A stretch of DNA of 21,940 bases from Phoronis ovalis (GCA_028565635.1 JAOXYB010094271.1:1-21940); one strand, 5' to 3'; positions 13,001-19,439 are shown, counted from the first letter of the stretch. Numbers and translations are program-made. The notes: generated by a model not told the origin, from the letters alone.

Positions 13001-16000
13001 AGTTTTCATTAGACAGAAACAACGTTTAGGCAACACAACTAAGATTTTGGTAATCATGCTCGTTAATTGCCCGGCTGAAAAAGCCCCTAAACGAGTGATT
13101 TAGGAGCTTCAAAAACTAACGCTTAAGCAAGACCTATGCCCGAAATTGGTACCCTAGCCAAACTAAATTGTTTTTGATTAGAAAAAAAAAATGATTTGCT
13201 CTGAAGCATGCTGTGCAGTTTATTTGTTATTTCAGCCCGAAACCTCCTTTCAGCAAGACTCTCGTGAAAAATAGGGGGTGCTTGACAAAAAGTTTGATGG
13301 GGGTGTGAGGCTTCAGGTAAAAAAAAACATAACCCATGGGAAAATTGCTTTCCAAAAATATGCCCTATGTACATTGCGAAAATCATATCCCATGGATAAA
13401 AAACTCGAAAAGAATACTCCACGGTAAAAAAATGCTGGAAGTGTGCACCCCTTGGTAAAAATAATCCTGGAACTGTACACCTTTTGGAGAACACTGCTAT
13501 TTACATGCCATTAGTAAAATGAACTGCTATATAATATATCTTTGCCACTCATCACACCCATAGTAAAAAAGACATTTTCAAAAAACGCCCCCAATGGTAA
13601 ACATTGTCAAGAAAACATAAAACAGATATCCCATGGTAAAAATGCTGAAAAAGGAGGCCGTTGTGGCGGCACATATACAGTCACTCTGAATGAGAGTAAC
13701 CTTCACGGGAAAGTCCATGGTTATGCCCTTTATGGTATAAATAAAATTGCCGATATTCCTAACATAAACAGGTATATAGCGTGATTCTCAAAACAGCATC
13801 AATTTAACGTTTTTGTTAAGTTAACGAGCATGATTACCCACATTTTAAATGAGTGGCCCGAGGTGATTAGGGCTGTCATGAATATCAGGAAGATATACGA
13901 TTATTATATCCTAGTATGTGTATAAAAAAGATATATGCAAAGTATGCCGTTATATGCCGTGAAGGTACATTAGAAGAAGCTATCGACGGGCAATGAATGA
14001 TTTTCTAAACTACAAAGTGTAATATGGATGTCGAACTCATTTTTTAAGTTCCAAAACGTAAATACTGAAAAAAATGATATTCCCTCACCACACCATGGGA
14101 TATCACAATATTCCCAGCGCACTGCCGGATCCGTGGTAAAACACCAAGGTCCATTATAATTCGAGTTTGGATTTCTGCAGTAGTTTGTTGTGTCTCTTAG
14201 CGTGTCTTCATTCGGAAAATTGCTCGCTATTCTGCTATGAGCGTGCGGATTTTGAGAATCCCATCTCTGACAAGGCTTACCACTGACTGTCACAGCCAAA
14301 TTACCTATATAGTCACGGCCTCTTTGAGTAGACTTGCAGTGCTCTGAAAGAATTAAAATAAACAGTGAATAATTTTTTTATTCATTGTTATGTTCGGCAT
14401 TCAACTAAGGATGGGTATATGGGAAGCACTATTTGATTTCCGAATTTTCCAATTCTTTGGTTTCAATCGGAATAACGTGCATATTTAGAATGCTAAAATT
14501 GATATGTTCAGTATTATCGACATGAAATATATTTTATAGTTATACATACTAATACATGTACAGAAAATAAATAAATATATAAACAATCTAAAACCTATGA
14601 TCAGAAACTTTCTACAGGTTTTAAAAAGATAAATGATTAATCTGATACACAGAATACATAACAACAAAAAATAACACAAAACAATAAAAACAAGTCAAAA
14701 TGCATGTGCCGTAATTAACTTTTCAAAGTAAAGTATTCATGGCGATGTATTGGGGTTGTTCTCTCAGCAGCCTCGTACATTAAGATTAGTTGTGAAACAA
14801 AATGTTTAAAAAACATTTCTGTAATGTTTATTTTTTTACTGATAGAAGAAATGTTGTTCCCAGGATAAGATAAACTAAAAATATATTGTTAATATCTAAA
14901 GTTGTTAGAAAAATGATAGGAAGGCACTTCCCAAGTCTTCTGTTTATTTCGAAAATTTCGTTTTCTATGGACACAACTTGGGTGTAGAAAGGCGATGTAT
15001 CTTGAGGATGTATTCGTTTGATGACATATAAAATTATAGGTATATACAATCTTGAAATTATATACTTGCATATCAACAGATTTTTTTTTACATCACACAT
15101 AAAGCCGAAACAATATCCTGGGATAACCCGCCTGCTTATTCCATCTAGTCCTAGTTCGTAGTCGATTACTTAGTCAATAGACATCCATGGGGAGCAGACA
15201 GCCAAGAAGGCATTAAATTACCGGTGAATTACTATACCTCTTTATCAGAGATTAAGGTACGGGCTTAATACATAAAAATAGGATAATCTGTTTGATATAG
15301 ATGTAAGCATTCCGATTTTTTCAGACGTTGACCTGTATTGAATAATGTATTGAAGTTAAAGTTCATAAGAATGCCCTGAGGTCAGACAAGTCATTTTTAT
15401 GTCAACTTTGCATATTTTGTGAATTACGATATCTATATTTCTACAATATAGCTGTAATTTTCTGCGTCAAAAACATAGATTTATCAAGCTGCATATATCT
15501 GGGAATATTATAACTTAGTTATAATAGTCTATATAACACTTTTCTGCACACGTGCAATAAGAACATGCCAATTGTTTTCCTAAAATAATACTGTAAGTAT
15601 TTGTTTTAAAACATGCAGTACAGGTTGACGATCATTCGACATATAGCATATTCTTTGTTAGTGTTTAGATCTAAGCGTCATGCGAACAAAAATATATTCA
15701 TTACCGATTCATTATCATTGACTGGAAAAAAATTGAATGCACATTTGACAAAAAGTACATTTCTATCGTCATACTAATTGTACATTCCATTACTGCATTA
15801 TATTTGTTGAAATATTTCCGATATTTTGGAATAATTTTTTATGATAACTTATAAATAGTTTCATTACAAAAAATCCTTGGTACAACAAACATTATGCTAA
15901 ATAAAAATAAATATACAATTGCGATATTTTATATCAAGGACATTATTTTTATTCGTGTACTGTATTTTTTCTTTATTATGCAGTTGTTATAAGTTTAATT

Positions 16001-18057
16001 TCAATTTCTTCAAATGTTTCGTGCTTGTATTGGTCCAACGATACATTTTCTGCTTAATGGACATTATGAAGCTATTTACCAATTAGTTTCTTTCACAGTT
16101 CAACTATTTTCCACTAGTTTACATTAAGTTTATGAACCATGCCAAATACCGTGCAGTTACGAACGAATTATTTAAGCCAACCTTCACAGCGTGCATTTCA
16201 TGTAAAACTTATATTACGCAATAAAGTGATATCTCTGGGAATTAGCTGTTTTTTTTTAGAAATTATACTTTGAGGACTTAACGTTATTTAGGCAAGAAAA
16301 TGATTCCAACCCTCGTGATAGAACCTCTAAAAATACTGTAAGAATAATTATGAACGATTTGTGAAAGCATGAGTTTGGAATTGCTTCATGCTGACACATC
16401 TCTCTCACCCAAAGCTAATAAATACACCAACAAAGAGTAGCCCGAAACTGTCTGAATGAAGCGTCCCGAATTGTTGTACATTGATTTTGTATTGGGTTAT
16501 TATTTTTCATTAAAGCAATAACGTTTAATTGTGAACTGGCTCACTAGAAAATATACCCGTTGCACTTTTATGTATTAATAGAAAAAAGCGTTAAGCTATT
16601 TATAATTTTCGTATTACCTGAGACTAATCAAGCGATTAGTGAGCTGGTGTACATCCTTTATAGAAAACGTGACATAACTTCTAATAGGATCAATATCTAG
16701 CATGTGAATGATTTTCTTGTTAAAGTTTTCTATTTGATATAAGAAGCAAATTTGTTTCTATATTAAATGTATTAATTTTTTTTGTAAACATGCACTAGTT
16801 TGCCACTGCTTCACTACACAAAATTTGAATTTTCCAATTGACTTTTTCTTGCGAACTTAATATAAAGCCGGTTGCGAAACAACAGGCGATTCCCTCAAGT
16901 CTGTTGAACTATATCCCCGACTGTACTTATTGAATTTGTCCCTGGGTTCAGTGTGTGAGCTAATTCGTGAATTCCCAATTGCGTGTGTCTGACAAAGCAA
17001 ATCACACCTTTTATACATGAAGAAGGTATTTTCCAACTAAAATTCTGAAACTTCTTTTAAAATGCTGCATACTACTAGCATCTGAAAATTGACATTTCTA
17101 TATGGGGTTACCTGGCATTGTAATTACCTGGGACTAATATAACTAAGATATATTAGTCCCAGTAATTACACACCGTTGGGTTTACCTGGGACTAATATAA
17201 CTTGGTTATATTAGTCCCAGGTTTTACACGAGAGAAAAGCAACTTAAGATGGTACGTTACAATCAAGCATTTGCTGGGGTTTGAATGTTTTTAAAATGTA
17301 AATGAATTTTGCTATTTAGAAAAAAATCCTGCTCAACAGAGTTAACCAAATTGTTGGGATAAACGAAATTAGGTTTTGTATACTATTAGGAACAAGTCAA
17401 CACATCAAATTTGTATTTTATAAATTATTAATTTATAAATTCTGTGTTTACAGCGTTGCTAGATACATTTTTCACTCTGTTGAACCCATATTGTAGAAAA
17501 GACAGGAGCAATTCCCATGCTTGTAAACGGAAATTCAGATGCAAATACAAATAATGCAGGCTTTCTCCGTATGTATTGAACTAAATGAAAATGCCTGTCT
17601 CTGCTGAATAAATGATGATGTGGGAAATATAGCCATCGAGTATTAGATTTTGCGCCAAAACAATGTATTTTAGAAAAACATTATTATTCATTAATTCGGC
17701 CATAGGATATGTAAAATTCTAAGTTTCAGAGTTTTATATCCTAGTTTAACACAAGTCACATCTTCGTTTGCACTAATATACAGGACTGCAAAATACTCAT
17801 TTCGGCAATGTCGACAAGTTCCTTATTTGGCTTATCGTTAATTCCACGAATTTAACATTTCATTTAACACCAAAACTGCCTGTTATAGGAATTACCAGGA
17901 AGATATGTGAAAAAAATCTAAAATATTTGTAACCTATTTTTAAATTAAACAAAACTTCAACCTTTATCGCAGGCATAAATCACGCATAAATCTACTTACC
18001 TTGCTCAGATAACACATATCCAAAGTAACCAAGTAAAATAAAAAAATCAATCTTCAT
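863..18057 (-). CDS. PKHD1L1: Fibrocystin-L-like protein with N-terminal kringle (5' part, 22 exons; continues off left edge)
   Basis: Spliced CDS on the minus strand: join of 18057-18000, 14343-14089, 12919-12703, 11946-11838, 10494-10437, 10186-10042, 9613-9537, 9143-9030, 8702-8592, 7540-7454, 6765-6458, 5871-5780, 5651-5492, 5088-4968, 4372-4229, 3988-3837, 3559-3332, 2825-2716, 2494-2328, 1907-1759, 1376-1226, 1020-863. That is 3171 nt or 1057 codons, all introns GT-AG and all phases compatible. Order of parts: signal peptide (1 to about 18), kringle (22-104), IPT/TIG 1 (about 106-213), IPT/TIG 2 (about 214-344), IPT/TIG 3 (about 345-410), PA14 (about 411-597), then a fibrocystin-L N-terminal region (598-1057). 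From memory, vertebrate fibrocystin-L has the order IPT, IPT, IPT, PA14 and more IPT, G8 and PbH1 domains later, about 4200 residues in total, so roughly the first quarter is here. It is inferred to be a large secreted-pathway, single-pass surface protein; fibrocystin-L is known as a stereocilia-coat protein in vertebrates. The kringle is the odd element. Confidence 0.88.
1226..1376 (-). CDS. PKHD1L1: Gene A exon 21
   Basis: 151 nt, acceptor TTTTGTAG, donor GTAAGT, phase 0 in and 1 out, residues 955-1005. It reads [20 protein letters not shown] and then [14 protein letters not shown]. The .I...R.[13 protein letters not shown]...g phrase is highly conserved in fibrocystin-L and is also used by large PbH1/G8 surface proteins of the same superfamily. 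Confidence 0.89.
1377..1758 (-). other. Intron 20 of gene A
   Basis: AT-rich. Two plus-strand open frames overlap it (85 and 76 codons) but show no family features and run across the antisense of exon 20 or exon 21. Confidence 0.65.
1759..1907 (-). CDS. PKHD1L1: Gene A exon 20
   Basis: 149 nt, acceptor AATTGCAG, donor GTAAGA, phase 1 in and 0 out, residues 905-954. It reads [20 protein letters not shown], then [20 protein letters not shown]. An alternative AG seven bases farther in (before CTTGTG) would break the frame. The Y.V.f....C..n.pll.a pattern agrees with the family. Confidence 0.85.
1908..2327 (-). other. Intron 19 of gene A
   Basis: AT-rich with nothing recognised. Confidence 0.65.
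2328..2494 (-). CDS. PKHD1L1: Gene A exon 19: WHYTCVD segment
   Basis: 167 nt, acceptor ACTAACTAG, donor GTATTT, phase 2 in and 1 out, residues 849-905. It reads [16 protein letters not shown], then [20 protein letters not shown] and VFIGSAS. W.YTCiDLL...., L.ri.l......FyVDdV.IG matches the fibrocystin-L order well, with the cysteine kept. Confidence 0.88.
2716..2825 (-). CDS. PKHD1L1: Gene A exon 18: LCFAYKG segment
   Basis: 110 nt, acceptor CTCTTTTTAG, donor GTAAGT, phase 0 in and 2 out, residues 813-849. It reads [20 protein letters not shown] and THEN the strand around HTFVNDDQW at the junction. LCxAYKG is a distinctive family phrase. Opposite-strand and other-frame open stretches here are shadows. 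Confidence 0.86.
2826..3331 (-). other. Intron 17 of gene A
   Basis: AT-rich; a near-palindrome AAATTGTTTAACAATTT lies near 3098-3114. The open frames in it are short and lack any family match. Confidence 0.6.
3332..3559 (-). CDS. PKHD1L1: Gene A exon 17: cysteine-bearing ectodomain segment
   Basis: 228 nt, acceptor TTTCTTACAG, donor GTAGGA, symmetric phase 0-0, residues 737-812. It reads [13 protein letters not shown], then [12 protein letters not shown] and [17 protein letters not shown]. The CP..i....., y..dFE, CGr.Slk.P..lf order is the fibrocystin-L region before the LCxAYKG segment. It resembles a jelly-roll (laminin-G or MAM-like) fold in layout, but I do not assign one. Confidence 0.86.
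3837..3988 (-). CDS. PKHD1L1: Gene A exon 16: post-PA14 region
   Basis: 152 nt, acceptor CTTTGAAG, donor GTATAT, phase 1 in and 0 out, residues 686-736. It starts [20 protein letters not shown] and continues [13 protein letters not shown]. GDFPxL...., VTIxEQTxGxPxLxxFTL is a clear fibrocystin-L phrase. An open frame on the opposite strand covers the same bases and is a shadow. Confidence 0.88.
4229..4372 (-). CDS. PKHD1L1: Gene A exon 15: post-PA14 region
   Basis: 144 nt, acceptor TGTTGTAG, donor GTTAAC (weak), symmetric phase 1-1, residues 638-686. It reads [20 protein letters not shown], then [10 protein letters not shown] and [12 protein letters not shown]. The (a..lq..Ln.L....pdtV.V.r....g..f.itF.s..G) pattern is shared with fibrocystins and with viral-type and flagellate large adhesins; here it follows PA14 exactly as in fibrocystin-L. 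Confidence 0.82.
4373..4967 (-). other. Intron 14 of gene A
   Basis: AT-rich with no exon-like or repeat structure recognised. Confidence 0.65.
4968..5088 (-). CDS. PKHD1L1: Gene A exon 14: post-PA14 fibrocystin-L region
   Basis: 121 nt, acceptor TTGTACAG, donor GTATAT, phase 0 in and 1 out, residues 598-638. It reads [20 protein letters not shown] and [16 protein letters not shown].i...s and Y.L.l.g are recurring phrases of the stretch that follows PA14 in this family. No named domain is assigned. Confidence 0.8.
5089..5491 (-). other. Intron 13 of gene A
   Basis: AT-rich; a short hairpin ACACCTGTTTCACACAGGT is near 5263-5281. Nothing else was recognised. Confidence 0.6.
5492..5651 (-). 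CDS. PKHD1L1: Gene A exon 13: end of PA14 domain
   Basis: 160 nt, acceptor TGTTTTCAG, donor GTGAGT, phase 2 in and 0 out, residues 544-597. It reads [20 protein letters not shown], the last strand of the PA14 fold (Y.iEi....g.a.v.l..k), followed by a linker rich in acidic residues and then STVLSEIQ. The position of STVLSEIQ matches STILQEVQ of fibrocystin-L as I remember it. Confidence 0.88.
5780..5871 (-). CDS. PKHD1L1: Gene A exon 12: PA14 domain, middle part
   Basis: 92 nt, acceptor TTTTTTTACAG, donor GTTTGT (weak but in phase), phase 0 in and 2 out, residues 514-544. It reads [19 protein letters not shown] and then [12 protein letters not shown] across the junction. LQKGxxYY is the usual PA14 strand near the C-terminal third of the domain. 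Confidence 0.87.
5925..6318. mobile_element. Foldback / MITE-like element, 394 bp
   Basis: Left arm 5925-6036 and right arm 6206-6318 are reverse complements over 113 positions with two substitutions and one single-base length difference (about 97% identity). Ends read CTGATATAAATGATAT and its complement. The 169 bp centre has no coding capacity. It fills most of intron 11 of gene A. No unambiguous target-site duplication is visible beside the arms. Confidence 0.85.
6458..6765 (-). CDS. PKHD1L1: Gene A exon 11: PA14 domain, first part
   Basis: Largest coding exon of the gene, 308 nt, acceptor TCATTTAAG, donor GTAAGT, phase 1 in and 0 out, residues 411-513. It starts [11 protein letters not shown] and has [31 protein letters not shown] and [17 protein letters not shown]. 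The pattern (R...G.f..p..G.Y.F.l.sDD.s.LyfS) is the core of a PA14 beta-barrel; such domains bind carbohydrate or other ligands in adhesins and enzymes. The stretch [12 protein letters not shown] with a close cysteine pair is a local insertion. NDT, NET and NSS are sequons. Confidence 0.93.
6766..7453 (-). other. Intron 10 of gene A
   Basis: Lies between the last IPT/TIG 3 exon and the PA14 exon. No exon, strong repeat or RNA gene was recognised. Confidence 0.65.
7454..7540 (-). CDS. PKHD1L1: Gene A exon 10: end of IPT/TIG domain 3
   Basis: 87 nt, acceptor CATTTTGCAG, donor GTGACA, symmetric phase 1-1, residues 382-411. It reads [19 protein letters not shown]. The paired cysteines plus TQIICxT are the standard end of this IPT module. 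The exon leads directly into the PA14 domain. Confidence 0.85.
7807..7896. repeat. Perfect 90 nt nested hairpin with 12 bp flanking direct repeats
   Basis: Arms of 30 bp, 7807-7836 and 7867-7896, are exact reverse complements. The 30 nt between contains a second perfect hairpin, GTACCTTCT (7843-7851), loop CA, AGAAGGTAC (7854-7862). GGTTACAAGTCA occurs at 7796-7807 and again at 7897-7908, overlapping or abutting the arms, as a target-site duplication would. Confidence 0.92.
8112..8136 (-). pseudogene. Fragment copy of IPT/TIG exon 9
   Basis: 25 bases match 8655-8679 with one mismatch. On the minus strand it codes TGSTEGGT against TGSIEGGT in exon 9, and a few residues farther upstream (AV) also agree. 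There is no acceptor or donor in matching place, so it is read as a decayed partial duplicate and not as an exon. Confidence 0.55.
8592..8702 (-). CDS. PKHD1L1: Gene A exon 9: start of IPT/TIG domain 3
   Basis: 111 nt, acceptor TTTCAG, donor GTAAAG, symmetric phase 1-1, residues 345-382. The sequence [20 protein letters not shown] is a textbook IPT entry (VTPxxGSxxGGTxLTIxG), followed by GRNFDD and CTIAIAG. A fragment with the same GSxEGGT coding sequence lies in the neighbouring intron at 8112-8136. Confidence 0.92.
8703..9029 (-). other. Intron 8 of gene A
   Basis: Short AT-rich intron; no structure recognised. Confidence 0.65.
9030..9143 (-). CDS. PKHD1L1: Gene A exon 8: end of IPT/TIG domain 2 and linker
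   Basis: 114 nt, acceptor TTTTTCTAG, donor GTAGGT, symmetric phase 1-1, residues 307-345. It reads [17 protein letters not shown], then [14 protein letters not shown]. The GRS turn and the IxKxxMxQTYA end match the fibrocystin-L linker that leads into the next IPT. NMS is an N-glycosylation sequon. Confidence 0.83.
9144..9536 (-). other. Intron 7 of gene A
   Basis: AT-rich with nothing recognised beyond the splice signals. Confidence 0.65.
9537..9613 (-). CDS. PKHD1L1: Gene A exon 7: IPT/TIG domain 2, continued
   Basis: 77 nt, acceptor AATTATAG, donor GTAGGT, phase 2 in and 1 out, residues 281-307. It reads [20 protein letters not shown] and ends in GTAIG. The cysteine of LQCKM pairs in position with the VCKT cysteine of the family. 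It was found only by splice-phase walking. Confidence 0.8.
9614..10041 (-). other. Intron 6 of gene A, with two small inverted repeats
   Basis: Contains a perfect 16 bp palindrome CAATTTCATGAAATTG at 9739-9754. Next to it are 12 bp arms ATGTCGCTCACT (9758-9769) and AGTGAGTGACAT (9792-9803) that pair with one mismatch. Nothing else was recognised. Confidence 0.7.
10042..10186 (-). CDS. PKHD1L1: Gene A exon 6: IPT/TIG domain 2, central part
   Basis: Acceptor TTTTGCAG, donor GTAAGTG, 145 nt, phase 1 in and 2 out, residues 233-281. It starts [18 protein letters not shown] and continues with [15 protein letters not shown]. The DVYGSN and VRILRVYIGGxxC phrases are a strong fibrocystin-L mark in this module. 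Confidence 0.88.
10437..10494 (-). CDS. PKHD1L1: Gene A exon 5: linker and start of IPT/TIG domain 2
   Basis: Short 58 nt exon, acceptor TTACAG, donor GTAAAA, phase 0 in and 1 out, residues 214-233. It reads [20 protein letters not shown] across the junction. The [14 protein letters not shown] pattern is the usual first strand and turn of an IPT domain. It is too short to be found as an open frame; it was placed by phase and by continuity with exons 4 and 6. Confidence 0.82.
10495..11836 (-). other. Intron 4 of gene A (1.34 kb)
   Basis: AT-rich, no exon-like segment and no strong repeat seen. Confidence 0.65.
11838..11946 (-). CDS. PKHD1L1: Gene A exon 4: end of IPT/TIG domain 1
   Basis: Acceptor TTTATAG, donor GTAAGT, 109 nt, phase 2 in and 0 out, residues 177-213. 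Joined to exon 3 it reads [19 protein letters not shown], the last beta strands of an IPT fold. A cysteine pair follows (SHCGG and SSDCRV), which corresponds to the NxTC...WEC segment of fibrocystin-L. Confidence 0.85.
11947..12702 (-). other. Intron 3 of gene A
   Basis: Joins the two exons of IPT/TIG 1. It is AT-rich. An optional 24 nt segment at 12477-12500 with usable splice borders is discussed in the findings; otherwise nothing was recognised. Confidence 0.7.
12703..12919 (-). CDS. PKHD1L1: Gene A exon 3: first part of IPT/TIG domain 1
   Basis: Acceptor TTTTCTAG, donor GTAAAG, 217 nt, phase 1 in and phase 2 out, residues 105-177. It contains the IPT entry motif [13 protein letters not shown] followed by NQFNFG and LGNAVTLVS, then FPCDV and TQIMCYTR. 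These phrases closely match the first IPT/TIG module of fibrocystin-L as I remember it (GATRLTIRGEGF, TQITCYTR). Confidence 0.9.
13049..13838. mobile_element. Possible non-autonomous element with 18 bp terminal inverted repeats
   Basis: GGTAATCATGCTCGTTAA at 13049-13066 is repeated exactly as its reverse complement at 13821-13838. The 790 bp between contain no transposase coding, only a degenerate minisatellite and a region of small hairpins. No clear target-site duplication is visible, so element status is inference. Confidence 0.45.
13329..13655. repeat. Degenerate tandem repeat, about 30 bp unit
   Basis: Units share a core like CCCATGGTAAAAA followed by TGCTGAAAA. Cores start near 13333, 13363, 13389, 13419, 13449, 13481, 13508, 13558, 13590 and 13630, so spacing is mostly 26 to 32 with some longer gaps. 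Copies differ at many positions (CCATAG, CCACGG, CCTTGG, CCAATGG variants). Confidence 0.75.
14089..14343 (-). CDS. PKHD1L1: Gene A exon 2: complete kringle domain
   Basis: Acceptor TTCTTTCAG, donor GTGAGG, 255 nt, phase 1 at both ends. It encodes residues 20-104 with cysteines at 22, 44, 75, 87, 99 and 104. That spacing matches kringle pairing C1-C6, C2-C4 and C3-C5. Landmarks are [11 protein letters not shown] after C2, YCRNPN at C3, [10 protein letters not shown] at C4 and [10 protein letters not shown] at C5/C6. Kringles are disulfide-rich binding modules of extracellular proteins. In lysine-binding plasminogen kringles the C3 loop carries NPDxD; here the same place reads NPNSN, so the acidic lysine-binding pair is absent and lysine binding is doubtful. 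The single symmetric exon is the classic form of a shuffled module. Confidence 0.93.
17121..17168. repeat. Hairpin copy 1 (CTGGGACTAATAT palindrome)
   Basis: Left arm TAATTACCTGGGACTAATAT and right arm ATATTAGTCCCA-GTAATTA are reverse complements apart from one missing base pair step. The loop is about 8 nt. It is a head-to-tail neighbour of copy 2. Confidence 0.9.
17184..17222. repeat. Hairpin copy 2 (CTGGGACTAATATAAC palindrome)
   Basis: Perfect 18 bp arms, ACCTGGGACTAATATAAC (17184-17201) and its reverse complement (17205-17222), with a 3 nt loop TTG. The same core as copy 1, 16 bases away. Confidence 0.92.
18000..18057 (-). CDS. PKHD1L1: Gene A exon 1: start codon and signal peptide
   Basis: The ATG is at 18057-18055 with A at -3. 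The 19 codons read [19 protein letters not shown], a short n-region with lysine, then a hydrophobic core and a likely cleavage near the SEQ end. The exon ends with one base of a split codon (phase 1) before a GTAAGT donor. The next in-frame exon is the kringle exon, giving glutamate 20. A noncoding 5' exon farther right cannot be excluded. Confidence 0.8.
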
Positions 18058-19370
18058 ATTTACTCCTGTTTACTTCTTTTAGGAAATAATGAACATTTTA
18101 TTTTCTGAGTATTCTACACTACTGTGTGTCTTGCCTTGTGTCATGTATAATCTGGTACTGTTATAGTCCCAGGTATAATCAATGCGCTGCAATTTATCAG
18201 GCCACAAAAAAAATCCTTCGAAATGTGTTACGCGAGTTCTGACATCGACACTGAACAATGAATTGCAGTGACTAATTTGCTTGGCCTGGAAGCAAATTAA
18301 TTTTTTTTAACAATACTGTTTTACGTAATAAATCGCGAAAGGAACCGTCCGGCACAGCTTGAAACACCTGGACGTATAATTGGATGATAGTATTATCTTT
18401 TATTTCTCATTATTAATATTTTAGATTACTTTAAATCGATCAATAATAAAAATCTTTATCAAGTCATGAAAACAACTTGAATATTATCATTTGGTATTTA
18501 TTTATTACATTGTATGAGCCATCTGTATTAGTTATGCCAAACTTCCATGTTTACTTCGGTGCCCACTGCGTTTTACAAAGTGTCATTTTTATGACAAATT
18601 GTACATATTAATACTTGCGACAGTCACGCAGTTGGCGAAAGTTACATTGTCAATACTTGTCATCGTTGTACTCTTTATTAGTCAGATCCCAATATAAAAT
18701 AATCGATATAATAATATAAATAAATAATAACAAATATTTCCTACTGCAAGCAAGAAATGACCTTATCAGAATCGGAATAACATGGATTGGCATGGTGACA
18801 AAATATAATTAAATATGCACTGTTTTCACTCCGCGAGGGTTACATCCGGCAGGGGTCGCATTATCAATTTTAAACAGACGATTCTGATTATTATTACCGT
18901 TATTACTTTAGTTATGCTACAGCTATAGGCGCGAGTTTCGACCCAGGTGCTAGGTGTCGAAACACACGCCTGTACACAAAGGATATTTTTGAAATTTATA
19001 TCCCGATCAGAATCAAATCAGAATCAGGTGGACTGCTCGCTGCAATATAATTTTTGAATAATATTTGTCATTTAGTGTGAGGCAGTAGTAGAAGGCTGAT
19101 TTTGGTAAACATATTAATACTCCATTTAAAGCAGGTACTTCAACTTTAAGGTTTTAAAAATTAAAACAAGCATGTGACAGAAAATAGATTTATTTAAAAA
19201 TATTTCAAGAAACTATATAAAAGATGAGCAGAATATGACATGAAAGCAAATAATTAACATATAGGTCACCACCAGGGTGATTTAAATATTAAAGGGTGAA
19301 TTACAAAAATAATAGTTAGATACAACAGTGATACAAACAATACAGAACTACACCATACATAGATAATTAG
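18058..19370. other. Intergenic region and presumed promoter of gene A
   Basis: No exon, no clear TATA box or initiator was recognised. It includes the 5' UTR of gene A near the ATG (minus strand reads GTAAACAGGAGTAAATATG). Two small elements are seen: ttatagtcccaggt at 18161-18174, a half copy of the hairpins at 17121-17222, and an 8 bp inverted repeat GTTTCGAC/GTCGAAAC at 18935-18942 and 18956-18963. Confidence 0.5.
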
Positions 19371-19409
19371 ATAGAGAGAGGGAGGAGGGAGTGGAGAGAG
19401 AGAGTGAGA
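19371..19409. repeat. GA-rich microsatellite-like tract
   Basis: Plus strand is almost pure purine: GATAGAGAGAGGGAGGAGGG followed by further GAGAGA. It is an imperfect simple repeat, CT-rich on the coding strand, just downstream of the gene B poly(A) signal. Confidence 0.8.
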
Positions 19410-19433
19410 TTAGACAGACCAAGATGAAACTTA

Positions 19434-19439
19434 TTTATT
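19434..19439 (-). terminator. Candidate polyadenylation signal of gene B
   Basis: AATAAA on the minus strand. It is followed 25 to 65 nt downstream by a pyrimidine-rich (CT) tract, complement of the GA run at 19371-19409, which could serve as the downstream element. A second AATAAA is near 19188. Confidence 0.45.

Larger units (their letters stand above)
12920..14088 (-). other. Intron 2 of gene A, with repeat-bearing insert
   Basis: Lies between the kringle exon and the first IPT exon. Most of it (13049-13838) is bounded by 18 bp inverted repeats and contains a degenerate tandem array. An open frame of 123 codons on the minus strand at 13494-13123 is a by-product of the array. Confidence 0.7.
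14344..17999 (-). other. Intron 1 of gene A (3.66 kb)
   Basis: Separates the signal peptide exon from the kringle exon; GTAAGT donor and TTCTTTCAG acceptor. It is AT-rich with many stops in all frames. The only marked structure is the hairpin pair at 17121-17222 and a near-palindrome of TTTATAAAT around 17419-17443. No coding exon was found, and length fits a 5' intron with regulatory content. Confidence 0.7.

Noticed and set aside
13123-13494. Longest single open frame (123 codons, minus strand)
   Set aside because: It lies on the degenerate 30 bp tandem repeat; a period of 30 keeps one frame open. It has no domain and no exon borders that fit gene A.
13329-13655. CRISPR-like spacing of repeated cores
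   Set aside because: Units are diverged, spacing is irregular, and the context is an animal intron.
14485-15100. Hydrophobic minus-strand open frames in intron 1
   Set aside because: Rich in Ile, Leu, Tyr and Lys as expected from AT-rich noncoding DNA; no conserved motif, and exon 1 joins exon 2 in frame without them.
18901-18970. tRNA-like GTTTCGACCC stretch
   Set aside because: A T-arm-like string is present, but there is no matching acceptor stem, anticodon arm or D arm around it; it is a short inverted repeat only.
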